Source: Pedobacter ginsengisoli (lineage in GTDB: Bacteria; Bacteroidota; Bacteroidia; Sphingobacteriales; Sphingobacteriaceae). Taken from it: a DNA stretch of 64,000 nt. Below the pieces are notes generated by a model that was not told where the DNA came from, searched no databases, and was given only the letters and a program-made list of their open reading frames with translations. The stretch spans positions 2,108,001 to 2,172,000 of the forward strand of contig NZ_CP024091.1 of the NCBI RefSeq assembly GCF_002736205.1, in the 5' to 3' direction. Below, in pieces: positions 35,377-44,667 of the stretch. The position numbers and the translations under genes are program-made. Numbering within the stretch: the stretch's first letter is position 1; the number at the start of each line of letters is the position of its first letter.

Positions 35377-35388
35377 CTTTTGAACTAG

Positions 35389-35411
35389 TATTTAGTAGTT
35401 AGTACTAAATA
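35389..35411. terminator. Hairpin between lepA and folD
   Basis: TATTTAGTA (35389-35397) and TACTAAATA (35403-35411) form a 9-bp perfect stem with loop GTTAG, with no T run after it. Possible partial terminator or processing site. Confidence 0.4.
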
Positions 35412-35432
35412 ACAACTCCTATAAAAACCAGA

Positions 35433-36314
35433 ATGAAATTACTAGACGGAAAATTTGTATCAGAGAAAATTAAACAGGAAATAGCAGTTGAAGCTGCAGA
35501 TTTTTTAGCAACCAGCGGCAGAAAGCCTCATTTGGTGGCTATTCTTGTTGGTAATGATGGTGGCAGTGAAACTTATGTTGCCAGCAAAATGAAAAACTGC
35601 GAAAAAGTTGGCTTTAAGTCTTCTCTGATCAGATACGACGTTAATGTTACTGAGGAGGAATTACTTCAAAAAGTTAAAGAAATTAATCAGGATGCTGGTG
35701 TAGATGGTTTGATTGTTCAACTTCCATTACCTAAGCATATTGATCCGGAAAAAGTAACTGAGGCTATTGATCATCGTAAGGATGTAGATGGTTTTCATCC
35801 AATCAATTTAGGACGCATGATGCGTAATTTACCATGCTTTATTCCTGCTACGCCATATGGTATTATGCTAATGCTGCAATCTTATCAAATAGATACAGTT
35901 GGTAAACATTGTGTAGTTGTAGGCAGAAGCAATATTGTAGGCAGCCCTATGAGTATACTTATGGCCCGCAATGCGAATCCTGGTAACTGTACTGTAAGTC
36001 TTACCCATAGCAGAACTACAAACCTAAAGGAAATGTGTTTACAAGGGGATATTATTATTGCCGCAATTGGCAAGAAAAACTTCATCACTGCCGATATGGT
36101 TAAGCCTGGTGCTATAGTTATTGATGTGGGTATGAACAGAGAAACTTCAACTACTACCAAATCGGGATACAAACTTTACGGAGATGTAGATTTTGATAAC
36201 GTTGCTCCTATATCTTCATGGATAACACCTGTTCCTGGTGGTGTTGGCTTAATGACCATTGTTGGCTTGCTAAAAAACACACTAGCCTCGGCGAAAAAAG
36301 AAATTTATGGTTAA
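35433..36314 (+). CDS. folD: Methylenetetrahydrofolate dehydrogenase/cyclohydrolase
   Basis: A 293-residue bifunctional FolD interconverting 5,10-methylene-, methenyl- and 10-formyl-tetrahydrofolate. Landmarks: [16 protein letters not shown] (about 46-61, with the catalytic Tyr and Lys), VQLPLPKHI (about 96-104), [10 protein letters not shown] (about 118-127), NADP-binding GRSNIVGSP (about 166-174) and [11 protein letters not shown] (about 268-278). Length and motifs are typical. It follows lepA by 56 nt. Confidence 0.97.
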   Translation: MKLLDGKFVSEKIKQEIAVEAADFLATSGRKPHLVAILVGNDGGSETYVASKMKNCEKVGFKSSLIRYDVNVTEEELLQKVKEINQDAGVDGLIVQLPLPKHIDPEKVTEAIDHRKDVDGFHPINLGRMMRNLPCFIPATPYGIMLMLQSYQIDTVGKHCVVVGRSNIVGSPMSILMARNANPGNCTVSLTHSRTTNLKEMCLQGDIIIAAIGKKNFITADMVKPGAIVIDVGMNRETSTTTKSGYKLYGDVDFDNVAPISSWITPVPGGVGLMTIVGLLKNTLASAKKEIYG

Positions 36315-36317
36315 ATG

Positions 36318-36343
36318 ATAACAGCCTTTATTAAGGCTGTTAT
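36318..36343. terminator. Bidirectional terminator
   Basis: ATAACAGCCTT (36318-36328) and its complement (36333-36343) form an 11-bp stem with the loop TATT between the convergent folD and Rieske genes. Confidence 0.75.
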
Positions 36344-36672
36344 TATCCAAAAAGCTTTTTAATCCAGCTTTCTTTAAAGCCTACATATATCCCATCTGAT
36401 CTTGTTTCTAATGGGTAAATATCAATGTAATCGCCCTGCCCTTCTGCTCCTCTTCCGTTTTCAAGATTATACTCCCAGCGATGAATAGGGCAAATTAGAT
36501 TGCCATTTTTACACCATCCGCCACTTAAAATACCTCCGGCATGCGGACAGGTGTTTTGTACTACAAAAAGTTTTTGCTGATGCTTTATCAGACAGAGCTT
36601 TTTACCATCAACGTTAATTTGCTTTACAAATTCTTCGTCGGGTATTTCTGTCTCTATTTTATGCCACTTCAA
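36343..36672 (-). CDS. Rieske [2Fe-2S] protein
   Basis: A 109-residue soluble Rieske domain with both cluster motifs intact: Cys42-Pro-His44 in TCPHAGG and Cys61-Pro-Ile-His64 in CPIHRWEY. No membrane anchor is present, so it is more like ferredoxin subunits of oxygenases or NirD-type proteins than a bc1 subunit. No oxygenase or reductase partner is adjacent. It is oriented divergently from queE across 148 bp. Confidence 0.9.
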   Translation of the reverse strand: MKWHKIETEIPDEEFVKQINVDGKKLCLIKHQQKLFVVQNTCPHAGGILSGGWCKNGNLICPIHRWEYNLENGRGAEGQGDYIDIYPLETRSDGIYVGFKESWIKKLFG

Positions 36673-36801
36673 AATCGGAACTCTAATTAAATTTTAAACA
36701 ACTATTTTAAAATCAATGACTAAAAGATTGTCTTTTCTTCACAAATAGGTCATTTATGTTGCTCAATATACATATAATCTAATTTCCCTCGGATATTTAT
36801 T

Positions 36802-36809
36802 TAACTTTG
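36802..36809 (+). promoter_or_regulatory. -7 box of queE
   Basis: TAACTTTG matches TAnnTTTG and ends 11 nt before the ATG, predicting a leader of only about 5 nt. Confidence 0.45.
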
Positions 36810-36820
36810 CAACCTTATAT

Positions 36821-37444
36821 ATGGCACATCAAATACCAGCAGACGGCACACTACTTCCTTTAATGGAAGAATTTTATACCATACAGGGAGAAGGATTTAA
36901 TACTGGTAAAGCAGCTTATTTTATTCGTTTAGGAGGTTGTGATGTTGGTTGCCACTGGTGCGATGTAAAAGAGAGCTGGGATGCCGAATTACACCCGCTT
37001 ACGCTAGCTGATGATATTGTTACTAAAGCAGATACTTTTCCTGGTAAGGCAGTGGTTATTACCGGTGGCGAGCCTTTGATTTACAATCTGGATTACCTTA
37101 CTCAAAAGCTTCGTGAAAGAAAAATATTAACCTTTATTGAAACTTCTGGTGCATACCCCCTGTCGGGCGAATGGGATTGGATTTGCTTATCGCCAAAGAA
37201 ATTTAAGGCTCCAAGACCTGACATTACACCTTTTGCAAATGAACTAAAGGTAATTGTATTTAATAAAAGTGATTTTGAATGGGCAGAGAAATATGCTGAG
37301 ACAGTTTCTGAAAATTGTAAGCTTTATCTGCAGCCAGAATGGTCGAAATCAAAAGAGATTACTCCCATGATCATTGATTATGTAATGGCCAACCCAAAAT
37401 GGGAAATTTCTTTACAGACACATAAATTTTTAAATATCCCATAG
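36821..37444 (+). CDS. queE: 7-carboxy-7-deazaguanine synthase
   Basis: A 207-residue radical SAM enzyme that rearranges 6-carboxytetrahydropterin into 7-carboxy-7-deazaguanine, toward preQ0 and queuosine. The cluster motif is Cys40-x3-Cys44-x2-Cys47 in GGCDVGCHWCD. Substrate-side motifs FYTIQGEGFNTGK (about 18-30) and ITGGEPL (about 81-87) are typical. No other que gene is adjacent, but folE (making the shared precursor) and a YhhQ transporter occur in this window. Confidence 0.95.
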   Translation: MAHQIPADGTLLPLMEEFYTIQGEGFNTGKAAYFIRLGGCDVGCHWCDVKESWDAELHPLTLADDIVTKADTFPGKAVVITGGEPLIYNLDYLTQKLRERKILTFIETSGAYPLSGEWDWICLSPKKFKAPRPDITPFANELKVIVFNKSDFEWAEKYAETVSENCKLYLQPEWSKSKEITPMIIDYVMANPKWEISLQTHKFLNIP

Positions 37445-37493
37445 GTTTTCTATCTAATTCGCTATATTTAATACTTTCGATAATATAGCGTCA

Positions 37494-39392
37494 ATGAAGA
37501 AAACATTGTTCCTATTCTTCTTATTCATTGTTGCTTTGCATACTGGTGCTCAAACCACCAATATTAAGAAAGCGCAAACCAATTTTGATAAAGCTCAGAA
37601 CTATTTAAAGCAGGACAATTATGATCTTGCTGTTACCGCTTTATTGGATGCTGTAAAGGAGGATCCTTCCTTTCAATTTGCTTTTATACAGCTTGGGGAC
37701 ATTAATCGCAGAACAAAGAATTTTGAGGCAGCTAAAGCTGCATATGTAAGTGCATTAAATATTGGCGCAAGCAATGATGATCCACGCCTGTTTTATGGTT
37801 TAGCTGAATCTGAATTAAATACCGGTGACTACCCTAATGCATTAATTCACATTCAACTTTTTATTAAAAACTATAAAGGAACTGATAAAGAGTTCATCAA
37901 CAAAGCTAATAAATACCTTAAAGATTGTGAATTTTCTATTTCAGCAATAAAATCACCTCAGAAATATGAACCGGTTAACCTTGGTAAAGAGATAAATTCC
38001 AGTTATAGAGACTACTTCCCTTCTATTACTGCAGATGGAGAGAAGTTAATTTTTAGCAGAAATATAGATGGAAATGAGGATTTTTATATTTCTAATAAAG
38101 TTAATAATGAGTGGAATACACCCACTCCTTTAAGTGATAAAATTAATACTGCAAAATTTAATGAAGGGGCGCAGTCTATCTCGCCTGACGGATCCTATTT
38201 ATTTTTTACAGGCTGTAACAGACCCGATGGTTTAGGCAGGTGTGATATTTATGTGAGCCATAAAGAAGGCAACACCTGGGGCGACCCCTTTAATCTTGGA
38301 TCACCTTTAAACTCACCTTTTTGGGATTCACAACCTGCAATTAGTCCTGATGGCACCACATTGTATTTTGTAAGCAACAGGCCCGGAGGCTTGGGGGGAT
38401 ACGACATCTGGAAAAGCACCTTAAAAGATGATGGTTACTGGGATGTTCCGAAAAATCTTGGCCCTGAAATTAATACAGCCTATGACGAACATACTCCATT
38501 TATTCATCCTGATGGTAAAACACTCTACTTTTCGTCGGACGGTTGGCCCGGATTAGGAAATAAGGATATATTTTTGAGCAGACTAGAGGACTCAGGCCAT
38601 TGGGGAAAGCCAGAAAATATGGGCTATCCTATTAATACATTTAATGAAGAAACCGGCTTAATTGTAACTCCTGACGGCACAGAAGGCCTATTTTCTTCTA
38701 ATTTAAAAGGGGGATTTGGCGATATGGACATTTATAGGTTTAAAATGCCTGAAAATAAAAAACCACTTCCCATTACTTACGTAAAAGGTATTGTTAAAGA
38801 TAAAGAAACAGGTGCATTTATAGAGGCAAGAGTGCAGGTTGTAAATCTGAAAAATAAGAAAACTGAATATAATGACTATACTTCTAAAGAAACCGGTGAT
38901 TTCCTTGCTGTAATGCCAATTGGAGGAAATTATGCCTTTAATGCCAGCGCTGATGGCTATCTATTTTATTCTGAAAATTATGAGTTGAATAACTCTTATA
39001 CCAACAAACCCTTTTTATTGGAGATTTTATTGGAAAAACTTAAAGTGGGCACCAATGTAATACTCAAAAACATATTCTTTAATACTAACCAATACAACTT
39101 GTTACCTGCATCGGTTACCGAATTAAATACCCTTGCTGATCTTTTAAGGAATAATGCAAATATTAGAATTGAAATACAGGGCCATACTGATAATGTTGGG
39201 AACGTAAAGGATAATGAAAAGCTATCTATGCAGCGTGCCAAAGCTGTTTATGATTATCTTTTAGAAAATAAAATAGCCGCCGATCGCTTGACTTACAAAG
39301 GATATGGCGAAACAAAGCCAATTGCTTTAAATAATACTGAAGAAAATAGAAAGTTGAACAGGAGAACTTCTTTTGTTATAAACAAGCTCTAA
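37494..39392 (+). CDS. Envelope protein: TPR, PD40 propeller, carboxypeptidase-like and OmpA domains
   Basis: A 632-residue exported protein. Signal peptide 1-20; TPR repeats about 22-140; PD40/WD40-like beta-propeller blades about 165-415 (repeats such as SPDGSYLFFTG and SPDGTTLYFVSNRPGG); a CarboxypepD_reg/beta-sandwich about 430-515; and a C-terminal OmpA/MotB domain about 525-632 with IEIQGHTDNVG and NRRTSFVI binding peptidoglycan. The architecture resembles PorE-type proteins of type IX secretion, but the family is large, so that link is tentative. It tethers the outer membrane or a complex to the wall. Confidence 0.88.
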   Translation: MKKTLFLFFLFIVALHTGAQTTNIKKAQTNFDKAQNYLKQDNYDLAVTALLDAVKEDPSFQFAFIQLGDINRRTKNFEAAKAAYVSALNIGASNDDPRLFYGLAESELNTGDYPNALIHIQLFIKNYKGTDKEFINKANKYLKDCEFSISAIKSPQKYEPVNLGKEINSSYRDYFPSITADGEKLIFSRNIDGNEDFYISNKVNNEWNTPTPLSDKINTAKFNEGAQSISPDGSYLFFTGCNRPDGLGRCDIYVSHKEGNTWGDPFNLGSPLNSPFWDSQPAISPDGTTLYFVSNRPGGLGGYDIWKSTLKDDGYWDVPKNLGPEINTAYDEHTPFIHPDGKTLYFSSDGWPGLGNKDIFLSRLEDSGHWGKPENMGYPINTFNEETGLIVTPDGTEGLFSSNLKGGFGDMDIYRFKMPENKKPLPITYVKGIVKDKETGAFIEARVQVVNLKNKKTEYNDYTSKETGDFLAVMPIGGNYAFNASADGYLFYSENYELNNSYTNKPFLLEILLEKLKVGTNVILKNIFFNTNQYNLLPASVTELNTLADLLRNNANIRIEIQGHTDNVGNVKDNEKLSMQRAKAVYDYLLENKIAADRLTYKGYGETKPIALNNTEENRKLNRRTSFVINKL

Positions 39393-39401
39393 TCAATAGA
39401 A

Positions 39402-39425
39402 AAAAGCGGTTAAATAACCGCTTTT
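39402..39425. terminator. Bidirectional intrinsic terminator
   Basis: AAAAGCGGTT (39402-39411), loop AAAT, AACCGCTTTT (39416-39425): a 10-bp stem with A/T tails on both sides. It overlaps the kdsA stop codon and lies 9 nt after the OmpA gene stop. Confidence 0.85.
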
Positions 39426-40225
39426 CTTAATCTTATTAGTTTAACCAAAAGATCCTCAAGCAAATCTAGATGCAGCATATTGGCTCCATCTGATTTTGCA
39501 TTTGCGGGATCAGGATGCGTTTCAATAAATAAACCATCAGCTCCAACAGCAATTGCAGCTTTAGCAATTGTTTCTATTAATGCAGGTTTACCTCCAGTTA
39601 CACCAGTGCTTTGATTTGGCTGTTGTAAAGAATGTGTACAATCCATAACTACAGGTACACCAAAAGATTGCATTTCTGGCAATCCACGATAATCTACAAT
39701 AAGATCCTGATATCCAAAAGTATTACCTCTATCGGTAAGGATAACCTTGTTATTTCCGGCCTCTACAATTTTTTCTACAGCGAATTTCATTGATCCCGCA
39801 GATAAAAATTGTCCTTTTTTAACATTAACAACCTTATTGGTTTGAGCCGCAGCAATTAGCAAATCAGTTTGTCGGCATAAAAAAGCAGGAATCTGCAAGA
39901 CATCAACATAAGCAGCAGCCATTGCAGCCTCTTCGCTTTCATGAATATCTGTAACCGTTGGCACGCCAAAGGTTTTACTTACTTTCTCTAAAATTTTAAG
40001 CGCTTTCTCGTCGCCAATTCCGGTAAAAGAACTGCCTTTAGAGCGGTTAGCTTTACGGTAAGAACCCTTAAAAATATATGGTATTTGTAGTTTATCTGTT
40101 ATAGTGACTATTTTTTCGGCTATGCGTAAGGCTATTTCTTCACCTTCAATAGCACAAGGGCCAGCCATTAAAAAGAAATTACCTGATTCTTGATTTTTGA
40201 AATTATCTAAAGGGAAATTGATCAT
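39410..40225 (-). CDS. kdsA: 3-deoxy-D-manno-octulosonate 8-phosphate synthase
   Basis: A 271-residue enzyme condensing arabinose 5-phosphate with phosphoenolpyruvate for lipopolysaccharide Kdo. Motifs: MAGPCAIEGEE (about 20-30), KGSYRKANRSKGSSFTG (about 54-70), TDIHESEEA (about 94-102), DVLQIPAFLCRQTDLL (about 109-124) and a C-terminal ETHPDPANAKSDGAN (about 237-251). It lies 15 nt after recQ; kdsD for the substrate arabinose 5-phosphate is divergent on the far side of recQ. Confidence 0.96.
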   Translation of the reverse strand: MINFPLDNFKNQESGNFFLMAGPCAIEGEEIALRIAEKIVTITDKLQIPYIFKGSYRKANRSKGSSFTGIGDEKALKILEKVSKTFGVPTVTDIHESEEAAMAAAYVDVLQIPAFLCRQTDLLIAAAQTNKVVNVKKGQFLSAGSMKFAVEKIVEAGNNKVILTDRGNTFGYQDLIVDYRGLPEMQSFGVPVVMDCTHSLQQPNQSTGVTGGKPALIETIAKAAIAVGADGLFIETHPDPANAKSDGANMLHLDLLEDLLVKLIRLRKAVI

Positions 40226-40240
40226 TGTTGTTTTTTATTG

Positions 40241-42430
40241 TTAGTTACCAAGTTCTGACATGAACTTAATACGCATAAGCTGTATTTCTTCACGAGAATA
40301 ATCTGATTCTCCTAATTCTTTTAATGCATCGTCAATTGAGTCGTTTTCTGCTGATTGAAAATAATCAAATACCTCATCCTGGCGATCTTCGTCTATTACT
40401 TCGTCAACAAAATAGCTAAGATTTAGTTTAGTACCTGAGTTTACAATTGCTTCTACTTCTTTCAGGATATCATCGTATGTGATACCTTTTGATTTTGCAA
40501 TATCTTCTAATCCAATTTTTCTATCTATATTTTGAATTATAGATACTTTAAGCTGGGATTTATTGGCCTGAGTTTTAATTATAAGGTCAATAGGACGCTC
40601 AACATCATTATCCTCTACATATTTTTTGATAAGTTCAAGGAAAGAGCTCCCGAATTTAAGTGCTTTTCCATGCCCAACTCCAGAAATTTGCTTCAATTCG
40701 TCCATTGTAATTGGGTAATGAGTACACATCTCTTCTAAAGATGGGTCCTGAAACACTACAAAAGGAGGTACATTTTTTTGTTTAGCTATTTTCTTTCTTA
40801 GATCTTTCAGTAATTGTAGTAACTGGGCATCCACTGCTCCGGTACCATGCTTCACATCATCCTCGTCATCGTCAGCAGCATTTTCTATTGGTTCATTCAG
40901 AACAAATTTAAGAGCATATGGATTTTCAATAAAGCTTAATCCGCTATTGGTTAACCTAAGCAGGCCATAATTATCTATATCCTTTGATAAGAAATTATTC
41001 AACACAGCCTGTCGGATAAGTGATTTCCAATGATTTTCACCTTCAACAACTCCTAAACCAAATTCTGGAAGTTTACTATGCTCATAAGCAATTGTTTGAG
41101 CAGTTTCATTTCCCAAAATAACGCTTAGTATATGGGCGTCATCAAACTTCTCTCCTATTTTCTTAATTAACTTTAACAGAACAAGCAGAGATTCTTCTGC
41201 TTCAAATAGTTTTTTAGGCTTCTTACAATTATCGCACATGCAATTACAACCGGTCTCATTAAAGTTTTCGCCAAAGTAATGAAGAATCTGTTTTCTTCGG
41301 CATACCCCTGATTCGGCATAATCAATAACTTCCTTTAATATCTGGGTACCTATTTCACGTTCAGATACAGGCTTATCTTTCATAAACTTTGCAAGCTTAT
41401 CTACATCCTTCTGAGCGTAGAAAGCAATACAAACACCCTCTCCGCCATCGCGGCCAGCCCTTCCAGTTTCCTGATAGTACCCTTCCATACTTTTAGGAAT
41501 ATCGTGGTGGATAACAAAACGAACATCGGGTTTATCTATTCCCATACCAAAAGCTATAGTTGCTACAATAACCTCTACGTCTTCCATAAGGAATTTATCC
41601 TGAGTTTCGGCCCTAACCTTAGGTTCAAGACCAGCATGATAAGGTAATGCCTTAATACCATTAAGATTTAAGGTTTCGGCAACTTCTTCTACCTTTTTGC
41701 GGCTCAGACAATAAATGATACCTGATTTTCCGGTATTGTATTTTATATACCTGATAATCTCCTTAATAACATCTCTTTTAGGTCTGATTTCATAAAACAA
41801 ATTAGGTCTGTTAAATGATGACTTAAATAAGGTAGCATCAGACATTTGCAGGTTCTTTATAATATCTTGCTGAACCTTAGGAGTTGCGGTTGCTGTTAAT
41901 GCTATAATTGGAATTTCTTCGCCCAGACCTTGTATAACCTGCCTGATTTTCCTGTACTCTGGTCTAAAATCATGTCCCCACTCCGATATACAGTGAGCTT
42001 CATCAACCGCCACAAAAGAAATCTTAATTAATTTTAAGAAATCAATATTATCTTGCTTAGAAAGTGATTCGGGGGCAACGTATAACAATTTTGTTTGTCC
42101 ATTAAGCAGATCACTTTTAACTTGGGTAATTTCGGTTTTATTTAAAGAAGAATTTAGAAAGTGTGCAATACTATCACTCCCTCCAAATGCCCTTAACTGA
42201 TCAACCTGATTTTTCATCAATGCAATTAATGGCGATATTACTATGGCAGTTCCTTCTTCCATTAAAGCAGGCAACTGGTAGCAAATGGACTTCCCCCCAC
42301 CTGTAGGCATTATAACAAACGTATTTCTTTTTTCAAGAATATTGGTGATGATAGACTCCTGATCACCTTTAAAATTATCAAAACCAAAAAAGGTTTGTAA
42401 GTTGTCAAACAACGACTTTTTCACATCCAT
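40241..42430 (-). CDS. recQ: ATP-dependent DNA helicase RecQ
   Basis: A 729-residue RecQ. Walker A PTGGGKSICYQ (about 41-51), DEAH box DEAHCISEWGHDFRPEY (about 141-157), motif VI QETGRAGRDG (about 321-330), a zinc-binding RecQ-CT with the cysteine cluster GCNCMCDNC (about 400), winged helix about 420-520 and an HRDC domain about 545-620 (LRKKIAKQKNVPPFVVF). An extra acidic tail reaches residue 729. It unwinds DNA 3' to 5' in recombination and replication repair. Encoded between the two Kdo genes. Confidence 0.96.
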   Translation of the reverse strand: MDVKKSLFDNLQTFFGFDNFKGDQESIITNILEKRNTFVIMPTGGGKSICYQLPALMEEGTAIVISPLIALMKNQVDQLRAFGGSDSIAHFLNSSLNKTEITQVKSDLLNGQTKLLYVAPESLSKQDNIDFLKLIKISFVAVDEAHCISEWGHDFRPEYRKIRQVIQGLGEEIPIIALTATATPKVQQDIIKNLQMSDATLFKSSFNRPNLFYEIRPKRDVIKEIIRYIKYNTGKSGIIYCLSRKKVEEVAETLNLNGIKALPYHAGLEPKVRAETQDKFLMEDVEVIVATIAFGMGIDKPDVRFVIHHDIPKSMEGYYQETGRAGRDGGEGVCIAFYAQKDVDKLAKFMKDKPVSEREIGTQILKEVIDYAESGVCRRKQILHYFGENFNETGCNCMCDNCKKPKKLFEAEESLLVLLKLIKKIGEKFDDAHILSVILGNETAQTIAYEHSKLPEFGLGVVEGENHWKSLIRQAVLNNFLSKDIDNYGLLRLTNSGLSFIENPYALKFVLNEPIENAADDDEDDVKHGTGAVDAQLLQLLKDLRKKIAKQKNVPPFVVFQDPSLEEMCTHYPITMDELKQISGVGHGKALKFGSSFLELIKKYVEDNDVERPIDLIIKTQANKSQLKVSIIQNIDRKIGLEDIAKSKGITYDDILKEVEAIVNSGTKLNLSYFVDEVIDEDRQDEVFDYFQSAENDSIDDALKELGESDYSREEIQLMRIKFMSELGN

Positions 42431-42474
42431 TTCGTGTATAAAATATTCAGTGCTATTTTTACTTCAAAATAACA

Positions 42475-42482
42475 TAATTTTG
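42475..42482 (+). promoter_or_regulatory. -7 box of kdsD
   Basis: TAATTTTG matches TAnnTTTG, predicting transcription from about 42489 and a leader of about 31 nt before the TTG start codon. Confidence 0.45.
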
Positions 42483-42519
42483 CACAAATTCAAAGCATCA
42501 ATATACTAAATAATTCTGT

Positions 42520-43485
42520 TTGAAAAGTAAAAAATCTATTATCGAGGACGCTGTTAGCACTTTACAGTTAGAAGCTCAGGCTATTTTAGGCTTAATTGAA
42601 AACATAAATGATGATTTTGTTAAGATTATTGACCTGATTATTGCAAGTGAGGGGCGGGTAATTGTTACTGGAATTGGAAAGAGCGCCATTATTGCTCAAA
42701 AAATTGTAGCAACTTTTAACTCAACCGGTACTCCGGCAATCTTTATGCATGCTGCAGATGCTGTACACGGAGACCTTGGAATGATCCAAAAAAATGATGT
42801 TGTTATCTGCATTTCTAAAAGTGGTAATACTCCAGAAATTAAGGTATTAACGCCACTCCTTAAGCAGGCTGGTAATGTTATGATTGGGATGGTTGGCCAG
42901 TCGAATTCTGATTTAGCATTGCAGGCCGATTTTATTTTAAATACATCAGTTACAAAAGAAGCATGCCCGCATAACCTGGCACCTACTACCAGTACCACTG
43001 CCCAGTTAGCTATGGGAGATGCTTTAGCTATTGCATTGTTAAATGCACGTAATTTTAATGAAGAGGATTTTGCACGCTACCACCCAGGTGGAGCCCTTGG
43101 TAAAAAGTTATACTTAAAAGCCGGAGATATTGCGCTAAAGAACGAAAAACCAAGTATTCATCCTTCGGCATCAGTTAAAGATGTTATAATAGAAATTAGT
43201 CAAAACCGTTTGGGTGCTGTTGTTGTTATTGAAGGCAATGTGATTTTGGGGATAATTACTGATGGTGATATTCGTAGAATGTTGGAAAAACATTCTAATT
43301 TAGCCGACATTAAAGCTAGTGACTTAATGAACCCAAATCCGAAAAAAGTAGACAGAGAGGTTTTAGCAATGAATGCTTTGGATATGATAAAAGATAATAA
43401 CATTACCCAGTTACTGGTTACAGATAATGGAACCTATTTTGGCATGATACATTTTCACGACCTTTTACAGGAAGGTATAATTTAA
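42520..43485 (+). CDS. kdsD: Arabinose-5-phosphate isomerase (KpsF/GutQ family)
   Basis: A 321-residue enzyme making arabinose 5-phosphate for KdsA. SIS domain about 30-190 with GIGKSAIIAQKIVATFNSTG (about 52-71), HGDLGMI, SKSGNTPEI (about 108-116) and the conserved His-containing HPGGALGKKLY (about 189-199); two CBS domains about 205-321. The only reasonable start is the TTG at 42520: the N-terminal helix it opens is needed by the fold, and no ATG occurs before residue 76. manC follows 19 nt later. Confidence 0.93.
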   Translation: MKSKKSIIEDAVSTLQLEAQAILGLIENINDDFVKIIDLIIASEGRVIVTGIGKSAIIAQKIVATFNSTGTPAIFMHAADAVHGDLGMIQKNDVVICISKSGNTPEIKVLTPLLKQAGNVMIGMVGQSNSDLALQADFILNTSVTKEACPHNLAPTTSTTAQLAMGDALAIALLNARNFNEEDFARYHPGGALGKKLYLKAGDIALKNEKPSIHPSASVKDVIIEISQNRLGAVVVIEGNVILGIITDGDIRRMLEKHSNLADIKASDLMNPNPKKVDREVLAMNALDMIKDNNITQLLVTDNGTYFGMIHFHDLLQEGII

Positions 43486-43504
43486 CGAGACGCTAATATC
43501 AGAT

Positions 43505-44596
43505 ATGAATAATAACAATTATGCCTTAATAATGGCTGGTGGGGTTGGAAGCCGTTTTTGGCCCGTTAGCAGAACAGAATACCCTAAGCAATTTATTGAT
43601 TTTTTTGGTGTTGGAAAAACACTTATACAAAGCACCTACGATCGTTTTTTAAAGATCTGCCCGCCAGAGAATATATTTGTAGTAACTAACGAGATATATA
43701 CACATATCGTTAAAGAACAACTGCCAGATTTAAATGAAAATCAAATACTGGCAGAACCTATAATGAGAAATACAGCGCCTTGTGTTTCTTATGGATCAAT
43801 GAAAATTGCTCAGATTAATCCAAATGCAACAATAGTAGTAGCACCTTCTGATCATACAATTACTAATCAGGATGCTTTTATTGCGGCTATTGAACAATCA
43901 TTAAATGCAGCAGCGGAAAATGATTGCCTGATTACCCTAGGCATAAAACCTAGCAGACCTGATACCGGCTACGGCTATATTCAATATACATCTGGTACTT
44001 TAAAAACGGACGAACAGATTCATAAAGTGAAAATCTTTACTGAAAAGCCAAATTTAGATCTGGCAAAATCCTTTATTCAAAGTGGCGACTTTTTATGGAA
44101 TGCCGGGATTTTTATATGGTCTGCAAAATCAATTAACAATGCTTTTTCTAAACATTTACCGGATATGTACGAGATATTTCATCAGGGAAATGATTTATAT
44201 AATACACCAAGTGAAATTGAATTTATAGGAAATGCGTATTTACAATGCACCAACATTTCTATTGATTTCGGGATTATGGAAAAAGCAGACAATGTTTATG
44301 TGCTTCCTGCAGATTTTGGTTGGTCTGACCTTGGAACGTGGGCTTCTATATATGATATTGCCGAACATGATTATGTTGGTAATGCGGTAATCCCTTCAGA
44401 AAAAGTGATGATGTTTAACTCATCTAACTGCATGGTAAATGTACCAAATAATAAACTTGTGATTTTACAGGATCTGCATGACTATATTGTTGTAGAATCA
44501 AACGATACCTTATTAATTTGCCCAAGATCAGCTGAACAAAGCATAAAGCAAATTGTTGCTGATGTAAAGTCGAAATTCGGGACAAAATATATTTAA
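43505..44596 (+). CDS. manC: Mannose-1-phosphate guanylyltransferase
   Basis: A 363-residue nucleotidyltransferase making GDP-mannose. Signature GGVGSRFWPVSRTEYPKQF (about 12-30), EPIMRNTAPCVS (about 84-95), VAPSDH (about 114-119), GYGYIQY (about 157-163) and FTEKPN with WNAGIF (about 180-205). It is the short form without a C-terminal isomerase domain. Placed 19 nt after kdsD, it fits a small operon for cell-surface sugar precursors. Confidence 0.94.
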   Translation: MNNNNYALIMAGGVGSRFWPVSRTEYPKQFIDFFGVGKTLIQSTYDRFLKICPPENIFVVTNEIYTHIVKEQLPDLNENQILAEPIMRNTAPCVSYGSMKIAQINPNATIVVAPSDHTITNQDAFIAAIEQSLNAAAENDCLITLGIKPSRPDTGYGYIQYTSGTLKTDEQIHKVKIFTEKPNLDLAKSFIQSGDFLWNAGIFIWSAKSINNAFSKHLPDMYEIFHQGNDLYNTPSEIEFIGNAYLQCTNISIDFGIMEKADNVYVLPADFGWSDLGTWASIYDIAEHDYVGNAVIPSEKVMMFNSSNCMVNVPNNKLVILQDLHDYIVVESNDTLLICPRSAEQSIKQIVADVKSKFGTKYI

Positions 44597-44612
44597 CCCA
44601 TTTAAAGAAGAT

Positions 44613-44647
44613 ATTCTTAGTGCAGGACTTTCACCGGCACTAAGAAT
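44613..44647. terminator. Bidirectional terminator hairpin
   Basis: ATTCTTAGTGC (44613-44623) and GCACTAAGAAT (44637-44647) form an 11-bp perfect stem with a 13-nt loop between convergent manC and rlmB. Confidence 0.7.
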
Positions 44648-44667
44648 TCAATACCTGAACTTTAAGC

